Counted from the stretch's first letter, positions 29,901 to 40,112 are shown. The stretch is DNA of 64,000 bases from Bacteroidota bacterium (GCA_029265715.1 JAJUGZ010000005.1:1-64000); one strand, 5' to 3'. Numbers and translations: made by a program. Notes: generated by a model from the sequence alone, not told the origin.

Positions 29901-31346
29901 TTGTTACACCTGATCAATCAATTGATGTATTTCCGGAAAATTGAATCGGGGAAAATGGAACTGCGCGTGGTAAAAGGCGACCTGGTTTCGTTTCTGGAAG
30001 ATGTGTTTAATTCGTTTCACGATCTGGCAAACCATAACCGGATATGGTATTCATTTTCATCGGCTGTTGCCGACCGGGCAACGTGGTTCGATCCGGAGAA
30101 GATCGAAAATATCTTTTATAACCTGTTGTCGAATGCGTTTAAGTTTACGCCGGAAGGGGGGCGGATCTCGATGCAGGTACAGTTTTGCAAACCGTTTGAA
30201 TTCAAGGCCGGATTGTCATTCCCCTATGTGCGGATTGTTGTCTCCGATTCAGGAACAGGAATTGCCCCGGAGCATCTGCCGTATGTGTTCGATCGGTTTT
30301 ATCAGGCCGATGCGCCGCCCGATAACCGGCAAAAAGGGTCCGGAGTCGGGCTAGCGCTGACCCAGGAGCTGGTGCAGGCGCTCCATGGCGAAATTTCGGT
30401 TGAAAGCAAGATCGGGCAGGGGACTACGTTTGTTGTTTCGTTGCCTTATCGCGACGATGATTTTACGGTCCATGAAATCGACCTGACAGGCTCAGTCCAG
30501 GCGGTTAATTTACAGTCGAAAGTTGATGTCATCACCGAAGAATTGATGCAAACAGGTTGGGGGAGTGACGAGGCCGCCGGGATCGACAAATCGAAACCTC
30601 TGCTTCTGATTGTAGAAGACAACTACGACCTGCGTTCGTTTTTGGTGCATACCCTGAAAAACGACTTTCGCTTGCTGGGTGCCGGGAATGGGAAAGAGGG
30701 TTATGACCTGGCCCGGAAATATACGCCCGATTTGGTTGTCAGCGACGTAATGATGCCTGTAATGGATGGACTGGAAATGTGCAGCCGTTTGAAGAACGAC
30801 ATTCAGACCAGTCATATCCCGGTGATCCTGCTCACGGCAAAGGCGATGGTTGAACATTGGGCCGAGGGTCTGGAAACAGGGGCCGACGATTATATTCCCA
30901 AACCGTTTAACCTGAAAATCCTTCAGCTTAAGATTCATAACCTGATCGAATCGCGGCGGAAATTACGCCAGCTTTTTGGCCGGCACGGCAATCCTATGCC
31001 GGAAGAATCCACTGTCAGCCCGCTCGATAGTAAGTTTCTGGTTAAAGCTTACGACGTGATCGGGAAAAACCTGCAGAATGAAAATTTCTCGGTTGAGTTT
31101 TTTGCCCGCGAAATGGCCGTCAGTAAGAGTTTGCTGTTCAAAAAAATAAAGGCGATAACCGGCCGTTCTGTCACCGATTTTATCAACCTGTACAAATTAG
31201 AGAAAGCCGCATCGATGATCGCCGATAATCCGGAAGCGAATATAACCGATGTGGCCTATGTTTCGGGGTTTAACGATCCGAAGTACTTCAGCCGGATGTT
31301 CCGGAGGGTTTATGGTGTTCCGCCGAGCGATTACCTGAAAAAATAG
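26958..31346 (+). CDS. Hybrid two-component system regulator (HTCS)
   Basis: Reg_prop propeller repeats, Y_Y_Y-like domain, HisKA (NISHEFRTPLTLI), HATPase, receiver (VSDVMMPVMDG), AraC HTH C-terminus. Confidence 0.96.
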   Translation: MRYLWFHMEAKRTYLTCHFLLVFLILFSGKFALAAIHPSLRFQYLTTEEGLAQNTVDCIFQDSRGFMWFGTWNGLCRYDGYNFRTFRKSDGENGLPNNFIRAICQDESDHLWIGTAQGAVMYSLKSERFFLPDNLKSLKNIAVTGLACDREGGVWVSAENGGLFHVKPVPGDEQSFDCKKIDAELIGMADVNTVCVLKNGQVLAGTESGPFSVENGKLQRLFAAGYASGGLETQNIRCIYESSHGDWFFGTDNGLFRYQQALRKMSVYTTRANDQGTISHDIVMAVAEDLSGLILVGNLGGLDFFDPTTATVFRIRGRLDERETLNNEFVNSLFTDRNGNVWIGTEKGGVNKFSLFQKPFYSYRNHPDDLNSLSHNTVNSIQNDGDVLWVGTAGGGLNRIDKRTGKVVHFMQSPQNPQGICSNFIDAICLAPDRQLWVSSWGDGFGRLVSETAKTFKNYQHVPGNPNSLVSNFVSGIYPDDRGFFLVGTVAGLDLFDPKSESFFHFQGKFDQSVEAPSVGCILKDRRDYYWIGSRKGLFRIPAKLVVPTPAKLGTSDYQFFTNIPGDSLSIPGNYVISLLEDHQGTIWIGTYGNGICKVLDENDGRIQFKTYTKADGLCNDVVYAMEEDRQGNIWISTDNGLSKINPGTGTFQNFYTKDGLLNDQFYWTSSDSDEQGNLYFGGINGLNYFNPEQINYYPNLPKVVFTDFQVFNQSVPIGEKRHGNVILKQSIADTRVINLSYKDNVFSIEFSALDYFLPDKVLYSYKLEGVDQNWVTVSAARRFATYTNLSGGEYRFLVKAANSDGIWSDEPAELRIVVTPPFWETAWFRLGAVLFLAFAVMGYIRYRTRYLHEQKRKLELQVQERTEQIEEQKEKLREQADILQHSNNELAERQKLIEGQKLELEKQNKLIAEQRDEVIELNKKVNLINQLRLRFFTNISHEFRTPLTLIIDPLESLINSFKNDPPTLQTLKLINRNAQRLLHLINQLMYFRKIESGKMELRVVKGDLVSFLEDVFNSFHDLANHNRIWYSFSSAVADRATWFDPEKIENIFYNLLSNAFKFTPEGGRISMQVQFCKPFEFKAGLSFPYVRIVVSDSGTGIAPEHLPYVFDRFYQADAPPDNRQKGSGVGLALTQELVQALHGEISVESKIGQGTTFVVSLPYRDDDFTVHEIDLTGSVQAVNLQSKVDVITEELMQTGWGSDEAAGIDKSKPLLLIVEDNYDLRSFLVHTLKNDFRLLGAGNGKEGYDLARKYTPDLVVSDVMMPVMDGLEMCSRLKNDIQTSHIPVILLTAKAMVEHWAEGLETGADDYIPKPFNLKILQLKIHNLIESRRKLRQLFGRHGNPMPEESTVSPLDSKFLVKAYDVIGKNLQNENFSVEFFAREMAVSKSLLFKKIKAITGRSVTDFINLYKLEKAASMIADNPEANITDVAYVSGFNDPKYFSRMFRRVYGVPPSDYLKK

Positions 31347-31489
31347 CCATCCTGTTTTCATTACCCCAACAGGGGTGTTTTTCTCCTTTTTTTTCTGTGT
31401 TGAATGAAGACTTTGTTGGGCTAATGAGTTGATTGTTAGTTTAGTGTTGCTTTGTTTTCGGGTGTTTTGTTTTACCGATTTATCGAATA

Positions 31490-31524
31490 GTCCACCTGAA
31501 TTGTTTATTTGTCCACCTGAATTG
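31490..31524 (+). promoter_or_regulatory. Tandem 14-bp direct repeat GTCCACCTGAATTG (31490-31503, 31511-31524), 21-bp period, putative activator site
   Basis: Exact duplicate 14-mers immediately upstream of a TAATTTTG box at 31539-31546. Confidence 0.7.
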
Positions 31525-31538
31525 CTTTGGGGTCGTCG

Positions 31539-31546
31539 TAATTTTG
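31539..31546 (+). promoter_or_regulatory. Putative Bacteroidota -7 element TAATTTTG (TAnnTTTG)
   Basis: Exact match to the TAnnTTTG consensus, ~85 bp upstream of the first PUL gene. Confidence 0.5.
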
Positions 31547-31631
31547 ATTGTTGGATTAAATCTGACTTAAAAAATCGAAGGCTAACGAACCAGATAGATT
31601 ATTAAGAATAAGTTCAATCAAATTTAAATTT

Positions 31632-33338
31632 ATGAAAAAAACTAAACTGATTAGGTGCGCTTTGTGCGCAGCAGTTTTGGCAGCATTTGGCTTAGTTGGG
31701 TGCGAGAAGTTGGACCTGTATTCAATTGATGCACCCGCCGACCTGCAGAGCAGGATCGACTCAATTGCCGCTTCGAAACCTGATACAGGAGACACTACTT
31801 ATGTCACCATTTCCACAGCGATAGTCGGAGCTGAGGATAACAGTTCCGGTTGGTGGACTGCATTCTCTGATTACTTCACCATTCCGACAAACAAGCTACT
31901 GCACTTAGAGTTTATTAACCACGGTTCCGGCGTTAACAACTGGAATAACTGGAACCTTTGCGTCTGCAATGTAGCAAATCGTTCTGCAGCCGACTACAAA
32001 GAATACTTTGTTCTCCGTTCTGATGCCTACGGCTGGGGAGGTGGAATGGCAGCTGAAGGTTATGCTTACGACTCCAAAATGATCTCTCAAAACTATCCCG
32101 ATACGGATGGAGATGGCGATATTTGGAACGACTTCCGCACAACCATGCAGGGCGCTCGTGTTTCGCTCGACATTGACCATTCGGCTACCGGCAATGTCTA
32201 TGTAACAGCTACTGCCGTTGGAACAAATGGCATAACCCTGGTCGAAACATATCAACAACCGGTTTCTTCTACTGCCGATATCGTGGCTTTCTTAGTTGCC
32301 GATGGCAGTTATTTCGAGATGAAAAAAGCATACCTGATACCTTCTAAAGTCACCGTTATCGAAGATGTTAGTCCGGTTTCTATTACAGTTGAAGGAGCTC
32401 CTGCTTTTGTTGAATTAGGCAACACAAACTTCTGGGGTGATGCAACAGCTACTGTTACGTATGCCGACGGATCTTCTGCTCAGGTTGATTCTTCAGATAT
32501 ATCATTCAACGTTATTCCTGATATGACTACACTCGGGAAAAAGACAGTAGTTGTAGCTTATAGCAAAACGAAGCAAGGGGCATATGGCAAAGCTGTATCA
32601 ACTTTCTATACGCTTGAAGTAACGAACCCTGTTGTAAGCCTGGAAGTTACTACTTTGCCAAATATAACCACATATTATTACTACAACAGCGACCCGATCC
32701 TGTTCAATACGGCCGGTATTGTCGTAACAGCTACCTATTCCGACGGTACAAAAGGGATCATCCCAACCGGGAATCTTCAGTTTGGCAAGATTCCGGCAGC
32801 CACGGGTTCTCAGTCTGTTGTCATTACGTATGTTGGTGCAACAAAGACAGTTACTACAACCTGCCCGGTAACTCTTGTAAAAGGTGTTAGTCAGGTTGGC
32901 GCTACCGACTTCTCTTCCGGTTGGTGGACGGCATTCTCTGCTGACTATACAGTCGCATCAGGTTCGAGTAAGACATTTACAATGTACTGCTACTCCGACA
33001 ATCTGGCTAACTGGCACAGCCCGTGTACCATTCTTCGCAAAGCCGACAAGACTGAATATGCTGTAGTTCGCATGGACAACTTCGGATGGGGTTCCGGCTA
33101 TAGCACAGCCACCCTTACATCTGACTGGAACTGGGATAAATTCCAGTCAAACATAAATGGCTCCAAGGTAGTCATCACAGTTACCAATAATGGCAACAAT
33201 ACGGCTGATGTACTTTACAATGTGACTTACGCCAACGGCGAAACGCATTTCCAAAAGTATGCGGGTGTAACGGTTGACAGTTCTGATTTGAATTGCGCAC
33301 TCGTAACAGAAGAGTCTTATCTCGTAATTGTCCAATAA
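31632..33338 (+). CDS. Secreted lipoprotein with two Ig-like domains flanked by duplicated SSGWWTAFS modules; putative surface glycan-binding protein
   Basis: Lipobox GLVGC; repeated SSGWWTAFS module at N- and C-terminus; position directly upstream of susC. Confidence 0.7.
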   Translation: MKKTKLIRCALCAAVLAAFGLVGCEKLDLYSIDAPADLQSRIDSIAASKPDTGDTTYVTISTAIVGAEDNSSGWWTAFSDYFTIPTNKLLHLEFINHGSGVNNWNNWNLCVCNVANRSAADYKEYFVLRSDAYGWGGGMAAEGYAYDSKMISQNYPDTDGDGDIWNDFRTTMQGARVSLDIDHSATGNVYVTATAVGTNGITLVETYQQPVSSTADIVAFLVADGSYFEMKKAYLIPSKVTVIEDVSPVSITVEGAPAFVELGNTNFWGDATATVTYADGSSAQVDSSDISFNVIPDMTTLGKKTVVVAYSKTKQGAYGKAVSTFYTLEVTNPVVSLEVTTLPNITTYYYYNSDPILFNTAGIVVTATYSDGTKGIIPTGNLQFGKIPAATGSQSVVITYVGATKTVTTTCPVTLVKGVSQVGATDFSSGWWTAFSADYTVASGSSKTFTMYCYSDNLANWHSPCTILRKADKTEYAVVRMDNFGWGSGYSTATLTSDWNWDKFQSNINGSKVVITVTNNGNNTADVLYNVTYANGETHFQKYAGVTVDSSDLNCALVTEESYLVIVQ

Positions 33339-33363
33339 TCACTAAGATAAAAATATTTGAACT

Positions 33364-36300
33364 ATGAAATATATATTTTTGATCCTGTTGGGATTGCTGG
33401 TGCTCGCATCAGCAACATACGCTGAAGGTAACGGCAAAGCCGGCCAGATGTCAATGACTCAAGCAGGTAATATAACTGTAAAAGGTAAAATTGTTGACGA
33501 AGAAGGAGAACCGCTTCCGGGCGCAACTGTACAGCAAAAAGGTACAAGCAATGGCAGCATTACCGACATGAATGGGAACTTCTCTCTTTCTGTTCCTTCA
33601 GATGCTACGCTGATCGTATCTTTTATCGGATTCAAAAGTATTGAGGTTCCCGTTGGCGGAAAAACTGATCTCGGCAACATCACCTTGGTTTCTGAATCAA
33701 AAGAACTCGACCAGGTGGTTGTAATCGGTTACGGAACACAACGCAAGGTTGACCTCACAGGTTCTGTTGCCGTTGTCAACACCGAAGAGATGAAGAAGGT
33801 ATCACACTCAAACATCTCAACCATGCTCGAAGGGAAAGTAGCCGGCGTTCAAATTACAACCGACGGACAACCGGGAGCCGACCCTACGGTACGTATTCGT
33901 GGTATCGGTTCGTTCGGCAGCACCGCACCGCTCTACGTTATTGATGGGGTACCCATGGGAACAACCATACGCGACTTCTCGCCAAACGATATCGAAACCC
34001 TTCAGGTACTTAAGGATGCTTCTGCTGCCGCAATCTACGGTTCGCGTGCTGCTAACGGCGTGGTCATCATCACCACAAAGCAAGGCGCAAAGAACCAGGC
34101 GATGAAGATAAACTACAGCGGCTACTATGGTTTCGACCAGGTGCAGAAGGGTGTGTATGACGTTATGGATGCAAAACAATATGGTCAATACGTCACCATG
34201 GCATACACGAACAGTGGCATGGATGTTCCTGCCGGATATAATCCTGCAAGCGAAAAATATTTGTATAACGCCGACGGTACAGCCAAAGTGAACACCAATT
34301 GGTTCGAAGAGGCGTTCAAAACAGGTATTCGTCAGAATCATAACATCAATCTCTCAGGAGGTGGCGTTAACAATACGTACAACATCGCGCTTGACTACTA
34401 TAGCCAGAACGGGACAATGGTAGGTGCCGGTCCGAACTTCGACCGTTACACGGCCCGTGTTAACAATTCGATGGATGTTAAGTTTGTTAAATTCAAAACG
34501 AACATCGTGTATAGCCACAGCAATCAGGATAATATGGCTCTCAGTAACGCCAACGAGTGGGTGCAGGGGCTGTATGGCGCACAATATCCGGTGATGGCTT
34601 CGGCTCTGATTTTACCTCCGACCATCAAGGCTTACGATGAATCGACCTGGTGCCTCGACGACAAAATTTCGGCTGCATCAGAATACAGCTACGACTCGTA
34701 TGGTTTTGGTACTTACTATGACGACGTTCATGGAGACTTGCGTGTCACAAACGTTCTGCTCGAAAATAGTTTAATAAAGAGGAACTCAACTGTTGACCGC
34801 GTTGTTGCTTCAGGTTCAGCAAATGTTGATCTCATAAACATGGTTGGCCTCAAGAGCAGCAATCATAAGTTAGATTACAACCTGAACTTGTCGTACAGTA
34901 AGACCTTGGCAAAGGACTTTACGTTTGTGCCTGCATTTATACAGAGTACAACAAACTACTTGTCGAAGAGCAATGAGAACCTGACAGAGGGCTATCGTAA
35001 CTATAGCGATGCACTTATCGAAAACACGATAACCTACGATGGTAAATTGGGGCGCAATCACATCAATGCAGTTGTTGGCCAAACATTCGAGCGCGAACTG
35101 TTCCATACACTCACCGGCAAAGGTGTTACCATGCCTGAACCATACTATCTGCAGGTAAACAACGCCGAGGAGACATCATCAACAAGCTATGAAAGCGAAC
35201 ACGTATTGGCATCGTATATCGGCCGTATCAACTACGATTTCGATGAGAAATACCTTATTTCGGCAACCGCACGGCGTGATGGGTCCAGCCGTCTTTCTTC
35301 GGATGACCGTTGGGATTGGTTCCCATCGGTATCAGCAGGTTGGCGTATCGAACGTGAAAACTTCTTTCCGGTAGCCAAATCGATTATCAACCTGCTCAAG
35401 TTCCGGGGCAGCTATGGTGTACTTGGGAATGAGAACATAGGCGAATACCAATACATGGATGTGATGTCGAGAGGTAACTATACCTATAGCTTTGGAAATA
35501 CAAAGGTTACCGGCTCGGCCATATCAAACTATGTAAATACAGCCATCCGGTGGGAAAAGAAGAAAACAGTTGACTTTGGCTTCGACCTCGGCATGCTCGA
35601 CAATCAGTTGGAATTTACGTTCGACTGGTATAAATCAACATCAGAAGACCTTCTTTATAGTGTAGCAGTTCCGTCCAATGCCGGCGCTACAAACGGAACC
35701 GTAACGATGAACGCTGCAACCATGCAAAACTCAGGCCTTGAGTTCCTGCTTGCCTATCACAATCATAACCATGCTGTTAAGTTTGACATTTCTTCAAACT
35801 TATCGACTCTCAAAAACAAGGTGACTAAGTTGGGCGTTTCAGGCGAACCGCGTACCGACGGATACTGCCGCACAGAGGTAGGCCGTGAAGTTGGTTCATT
35901 CTATGGCTACGTTTCCGAAGGTATCTACCAGTCGCAGCAAGAGATCGATACCCGGGTCAACTCTGAAGGCGAATACATCAACCAGAGCGGAGCACAACCG
36001 GGTGACGTTAAATATGCCGACCTCAACAACGATGGCGAAATTACCAACGCCGACCAAAAATTCCTGGGCAGCGGTATCGCAAAGGTTCATTACGGCTTGA
36101 ATGCCCGTGCCGAATGGAAAGGTTTTGACTTGAGCATATCGACATATGGAGCAGCTGGTTTCAAGGCCGTCGATTTTGTTGATGTTACATTGCACAGCTC
36201 ATACGGAGCGCTCAACAAAAGCGTTGATCTGTTGAATGCATGGAGATCGGATAACACAAACACCGATGTGCCGCGCGTGGCATATAAATCGACAGGTTCA

Positions 36301-36573
36301 ATTACCAACGATATGTTCAGCCAGCGTTTCATTCAAAATGCATCCTATCTGAAAATTGCCAACATCGAATTGGGCTATAACTTCCCTGACAGATGGTTTG
36401 GTGGCTATGTCAATGGCGTTCGCATATACACATCGGCTCAAAATGTGGCCACATTGTCTAAGTACAAAGGTTACAACGTAGACTTTGCCGGAGGTACGTT
36501 TACTCCCGGTTACAACTATTGTTCGTATCCAACACCACGGACTATCATGTTCGGAGTACACTTCTCATTCTAA
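33364..36573 (+). CDS. SusC/RagA-family TonB-linked outer membrane protein
   Basis: CarboxypepD_reg-like domain, VVIGYGTQRKVDLTGSVAVV, AAIYGSRAANGVVIITTK, C-terminal aromatic residue. Confidence 0.97.
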   Translation: MKYIFLILLGLLVLASATYAEGNGKAGQMSMTQAGNITVKGKIVDEEGEPLPGATVQQKGTSNGSITDMNGNFSLSVPSDATLIVSFIGFKSIEVPVGGKTDLGNITLVSESKELDQVVVIGYGTQRKVDLTGSVAVVNTEEMKKVSHSNISTMLEGKVAGVQITTDGQPGADPTVRIRGIGSFGSTAPLYVIDGVPMGTTIRDFSPNDIETLQVLKDASAAAIYGSRAANGVVIITTKQGAKNQAMKINYSGYYGFDQVQKGVYDVMDAKQYGQYVTMAYTNSGMDVPAGYNPASEKYLYNADGTAKVNTNWFEEAFKTGIRQNHNINLSGGGVNNTYNIALDYYSQNGTMVGAGPNFDRYTARVNNSMDVKFVKFKTNIVYSHSNQDNMALSNANEWVQGLYGAQYPVMASALILPPTIKAYDESTWCLDDKISAASEYSYDSYGFGTYYDDVHGDLRVTNVLLENSLIKRNSTVDRVVASGSANVDLINMVGLKSSNHKLDYNLNLSYSKTLAKDFTFVPAFIQSTTNYLSKSNENLTEGYRNYSDALIENTITYDGKLGRNHINAVVGQTFERELFHTLTGKGVTMPEPYYLQVNNAEETSSTSYESEHVLASYIGRINYDFDEKYLISATARRDGSSRLSSDDRWDWFPSVSAGWRIERENFFPVAKSIINLLKFRGSYGVLGNENIGEYQYMDVMSRGNYTYSFGNTKVTGSAISNYVNTAIRWEKKKTVDFGFDLGMLDNQLEFTFDWYKSTSEDLLYSVAVPSNAGATNGTVTMNAATMQNSGLEFLLAYHNHNHAVKFDISSNLSTLKNKVTKLGVSGEPRTDGYCRTEVGREVGSFYGYVSEGIYQSQQEIDTRVNSEGEYINQSGAQPGDVKYADLNNDGEITNADQKFLGSGIAKVHYGLNARAEWKGFDLSISTYGAAGFKAVDFVDVTLHSSYGALNKSVDLLNAWRSDNTNTDVPRVAYKSTGSITNDMFSQRFIQNASYLKIANIELGYNFPDRWFGGYVNGVRIYTSAQNVATLSKYKGYNVDFAGGTFTPGYNYCSYPTPRTIMFGVHFSF

Positions 36574-36590
36574 AAACTGTAATCTAAAAA

Positions 36591-38357
36591 ATGGATATCA
36601 ATATGAAAAGTTTAAATATAATTCTAACAATGTTGGCGCTTATTGGAGGCATGACAGCCTGCAATGAAGAACTCGATGTGCAGAACCCGAACAATCAGAC
36701 AACCTACGATTTTGGCAATACAGAGTCTGATCTTCAGGAAGCGATCATCGCGTGCTACAACCGCATACGCCTCGAAGGTACCTTTTCACGCGTTGGCTAC
36801 ACGTTGGATGCTGTGCGTGGCGACGAAGTCTGGAACTCGTCTCAACAGTGGTATCTGGAGTACGACAACCTTAATTCTCCGGGTACAATCGGAATCGGTG
36901 ATGAGTGGCCATGGCGCGACAACTACCATGTGGTAAACCGCACAAACTTTGTATTGTCGAAAGTAGATGGGGTTAAAATGTCGGATGCTTCGTATAAGCA
37001 GATAGCCGGACAGGCTCTCTTTCTCAGGGCTTTGGCCTACTATCACCTGGCTACCTATTACCAGACTGTTCCATTGATCACAGACTATGCGTCGTATTCC
37101 GATATCAACACCATGTATGCAGCCAACAGTACGCAAGACGAAGTGTTCGATCAAATAGAGGCTGACCTCACAAAAGCAATGCAAATGCTGCCATCGCGCG
37201 ACAAAGGTGGCGAATGGGCCAAAGGCCGGGCTACTTGTGGCGCTGCTGCCGGATATTTGGCTCGCGCACTGATGTTCCGCCATAAATATGCTGAGGCTTA
37301 TACTGTTCTGAAAGACATCATCGCCGGTAAGTACGGGCATTATGAACTGACTGCCGATTATGGCGACAACTTCAGAGAAGGGTCGGCTTATGAAAATAAC
37401 TCGGAGAGCCTTTTTGAAGTTCAATTTATGGACTATGGCACCGGTGGCACCGACGAAGAGTGGACCCCGGTAAATATAAGCTCGCAGGCAACTCAGGGGC
37501 ACGCTGTTGAAAGCAACTATGCTTCACAACAAATGGGTAGCTGGGGCGACCTGGCCGGCTCACCCTGGTTATATAACCTGTTCAAAAAAGAGAACTGTAC
37601 CGATGGCCGTCTCGATCCCCGCTTATACTGGACATTGGTCACATTCGAGCCTGAATACAACACCTATACCGGCCTGAAAACGGCAGCATATCCGAATGGG
37701 GATCCTCGTTGCAACAAAATTTATCAAAAAGACATTACTGCAACTCCTCTATCGAACAGTGCCCAGGGTGGTGTATCAATTGCCAAGTTCACCAATGCCA
37801 GAAATAATATCTATAGTTCGATTACTACCGGGTTGCATTGCGGAATCAACCTGCGCCTGATGCGCTATAGCGATGTGTTATTGCGTGCAGCAGAATGCGA
37901 AAATGAAATCAATGGCCCGACCCAAACGGCTATCGATTATATCAACATCGTACGTCGGCGTGTTGCCCTTAAAGATCTTAAAGTTTCCGACTTCCCGTCG
38001 GCTGATGCTCTTTTCGAACAAATCGCAAATGTTGAACGTCCGAAAGAATTCGGTTGCGAAAACGGACGAGGTATCGACTTGCTCCGTTGGGGATTCTTCT
38101 ATAGTGCAGATCGTCTGAATCAGTTGGTTCAGCATGGTTATTATAAGCTCGATGGCAAAGCCTCAACCGAAGAGCTTACCGCTGAAACTGCCAGCGCTTC
38201 ATCGTTCCAATACTTTTATAAGGGGCATGAGTATTTCCCAATATATCAGGGTACTCTTAATGCCAACCCGAACCTTACAGGTAACTCGGCAAACAAGAAT
38301 GAAGATAATGGACCTGCTTTCACGGCTAAATGGACTATTCATCCTGTTGTAAAATAG
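36591..38357 (+). CDS. SusD/RagB-family lipoprotein
   Basis: Lipobox GMTAC; SusD-type sequence (FLRALAYYHLATYYQTVPLITDY); adjacent to SusC. Confidence 0.95.
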   Translation: MDINMKSLNIILTMLALIGGMTACNEELDVQNPNNQTTYDFGNTESDLQEAIIACYNRIRLEGTFSRVGYTLDAVRGDEVWNSSQQWYLEYDNLNSPGTIGIGDEWPWRDNYHVVNRTNFVLSKVDGVKMSDASYKQIAGQALFLRALAYYHLATYYQTVPLITDYASYSDINTMYAANSTQDEVFDQIEADLTKAMQMLPSRDKGGEWAKGRATCGAAAGYLARALMFRHKYAEAYTVLKDIIAGKYGHYELTADYGDNFREGSAYENNSESLFEVQFMDYGTGGTDEEWTPVNISSQATQGHAVESNYASQQMGSWGDLAGSPWLYNLFKKENCTDGRLDPRLYWTLVTFEPEYNTYTGLKTAAYPNGDPRCNKIYQKDITATPLSNSAQGGVSIAKFTNARNNIYSSITTGLHCGINLRLMRYSDVLLRAAECENEINGPTQTAIDYINIVRRRVALKDLKVSDFPSADALFEQIANVERPKEFGCENGRGIDLLRWGFFYSADRLNQLVQHGYYKLDGKASTEELTAETASASSFQYFYKGHEYFPIYQGTLNANPNLTGNSANKNEDNGPAFTAKWTIHPVVK

Positions 38358-38444
38358 GAATCATTCTCTAATGTCAGAGACTTCCTTGTCGGCATGTTTT
38401 TGATTGTTGATAAGGAAGTCTTTTAAATATAAAACATAGTAGCC

Positions 38445-40112
38445 ATGAGACTAAAGTTAACGTATTTACTGATTTTATCTGTCAGTATAATTACTCTGTC
38501 GGTTGTAGGGTGCAAAGACGATGATGTTGAACCGAACGATAAGCCAGACACCGATACAAAATTCACCATTCCAACATACGCCGACGACTATTCATCGATA
38601 GCATCGTGGTCGAACCGGAACAAATGGAACCTGGCCAACGTTCACGACCCATCGGTTGCCTACTACAAGGGATATTACTATATGTATGGCACCGATGCCT
38701 CGTATGGTAATGAAGCCGTAGGACATGGCCATTTTCAAGGGAAACGTTCAACCGATTTGGTGAATTGGGAATGGGTAGGCGGACCTTTTTATGACCCGCC
38801 CTCCTGGGTAGCCGATTCGCTCAACGCCATTCGTTCGCGCATGGGGCTCGCTGCCATTGCCAAAGATAACATCGTCTATGGCTACTGGGCTCCGGTAGTA
38901 CGCCGGGTAAACGTTGGAGGGCAAGAGATCTTGCGTATGTACTACAGTATCGTTATCGATAACTACATCAAAACGGGCAAAGCCAACACCTCGGCCAACT
39001 TTGACGGGAGCTGGACCGAACGTGCCTTTATCGGCATGTGCGAATCGACCGATCCAGCCGGGGCTGTATGGACCGACAAGGGGTTTGTTACCTGTTCATC
39101 ATCCGATCGTGGCTTAAACTACAGTCGTTCCAGTTTATCGGATTGGAGCGCCTATTTCTACTACAACGCCATCGACCCCACGTATATCGTAACCCCCGAA
39201 GGGAAACATTACCTGATACATGGCTCGTGGCACAGCGGCTTTGCCCTGTTGCAACTCGATGCAACAACCGGTAAGCCTCTTAATAAACTCGGTGAGCCAT
39301 ACGCGAACAGTGCAAGTGAGCTGACAGCCCGATATGGCGTGAGAATTGGCACACGCACAGCCTCATCGCGTTGGCAAGGCAGCGAAGCTCCCGAAATCAT
39401 ATACAAAAATGGTTACTACTATTTATTCATGGCCTACGATGCCCTTGATGTACCTTACAACACGAGGGTGGTCAGGAGCACAAATATCGAAGGGCCATAT
39501 CTCGACATCACCGGGCGCAACTTTACCAGCGGAAGCGGCGACTGCTATCCCATTGTAACCCACCCGTACAAATTCAATCTTAGTTACGGATGGGTAGGCA
39601 TTTCACACTGCTGTGTTTTCCAAAAGGAAAATACCAACGAATGGTTCTACATGTCGCAGGGACGATTGCCTGTCAACGTGGGAGGCAACGCCTACTCCAA
39701 TGCCATTATGATGGGGCACGTACGCCGCCTTGTTTGGTGCCCGGCCTCTGCGAGCGAACCCGACAACCTGTGGCCGATAGCATTGCCCGAGCGTTACGCC
39801 GCTGTGCCTGATTGGGGTACGATAACCAAAGATTCGCTGGTAGGAACATGGGAGCATATAAACCTTAAATACAACTATGGGCAACAAGATGGCGCCACTG
39901 CCCTGACCCTTAATGCCAACGGCACGATGTCGGGAGCACTGACAGGCAATTGGAGTTACGATGCGACAAAAAAGCAACTCACATTGGGCAACGTGGTGGT
40001 TTGCGTCGAGCGCGAAGTTGATTGGGAAGCTACCCCGCGACATGTAACATTTGTGTATGCCGGGACCGAAAAAAATCTAAACGCAACCTATTGGGGCAAA
40101 AAGAAAAAATAA
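38445..40112 (+). CDS. Glycoside hydrolase family 43, arabinan endo-1,5-alpha-L-arabinosidase-like, with C-terminal beta domain
   Basis: Lipobox VVGC; HDPSVAYYKGYYYMYGT; SEAPEIIYKNGYYYLFMAYDAL; YGWVGISHCCVF. Confidence 0.9.
   Translation: MRLKLTYLLILSVSIITLSVVGCKDDDVEPNDKPDTDTKFTIPTYADDYSSIASWSNRNKWNLANVHDPSVAYYKGYYYMYGTDASYGNEAVGHGHFQGKRSTDLVNWEWVGGPFYDPPSWVADSLNAIRSRMGLAAIAKDNIVYGYWAPVVRRVNVGGQEILRMYYSIVIDNYIKTGKANTSANFDGSWTERAFIGMCESTDPAGAVWTDKGFVTCSSSDRGLNYSRSSLSDWSAYFYYNAIDPTYIVTPEGKHYLIHGSWHSGFALLQLDATTGKPLNKLGEPYANSASELTARYGVRIGTRTASSRWQGSEAPEIIYKNGYYYLFMAYDALDVPYNTRVVRSTNIEGPYLDITGRNFTSGSGDCYPIVTHPYKFNLSYGWVGISHCCVFQKENTNEWFYMSQGRLPVNVGGNAYSNAIMMGHVRRLVWCPASASEPDNLWPIALPERYAAVPDWGTITKDSLVGTWEHINLKYNYGQQDGATALTLNANGTMSGALTGNWSYDATKKQLTLGNVVVCVEREVDWEATPRHVTFVYAGTEKNLNATYWGKKKK

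Noticed and set aside
36786-37502. 238-aa minus-strand ORF
   Set aside because: Antisense to SusD; no motif, unusual composition.
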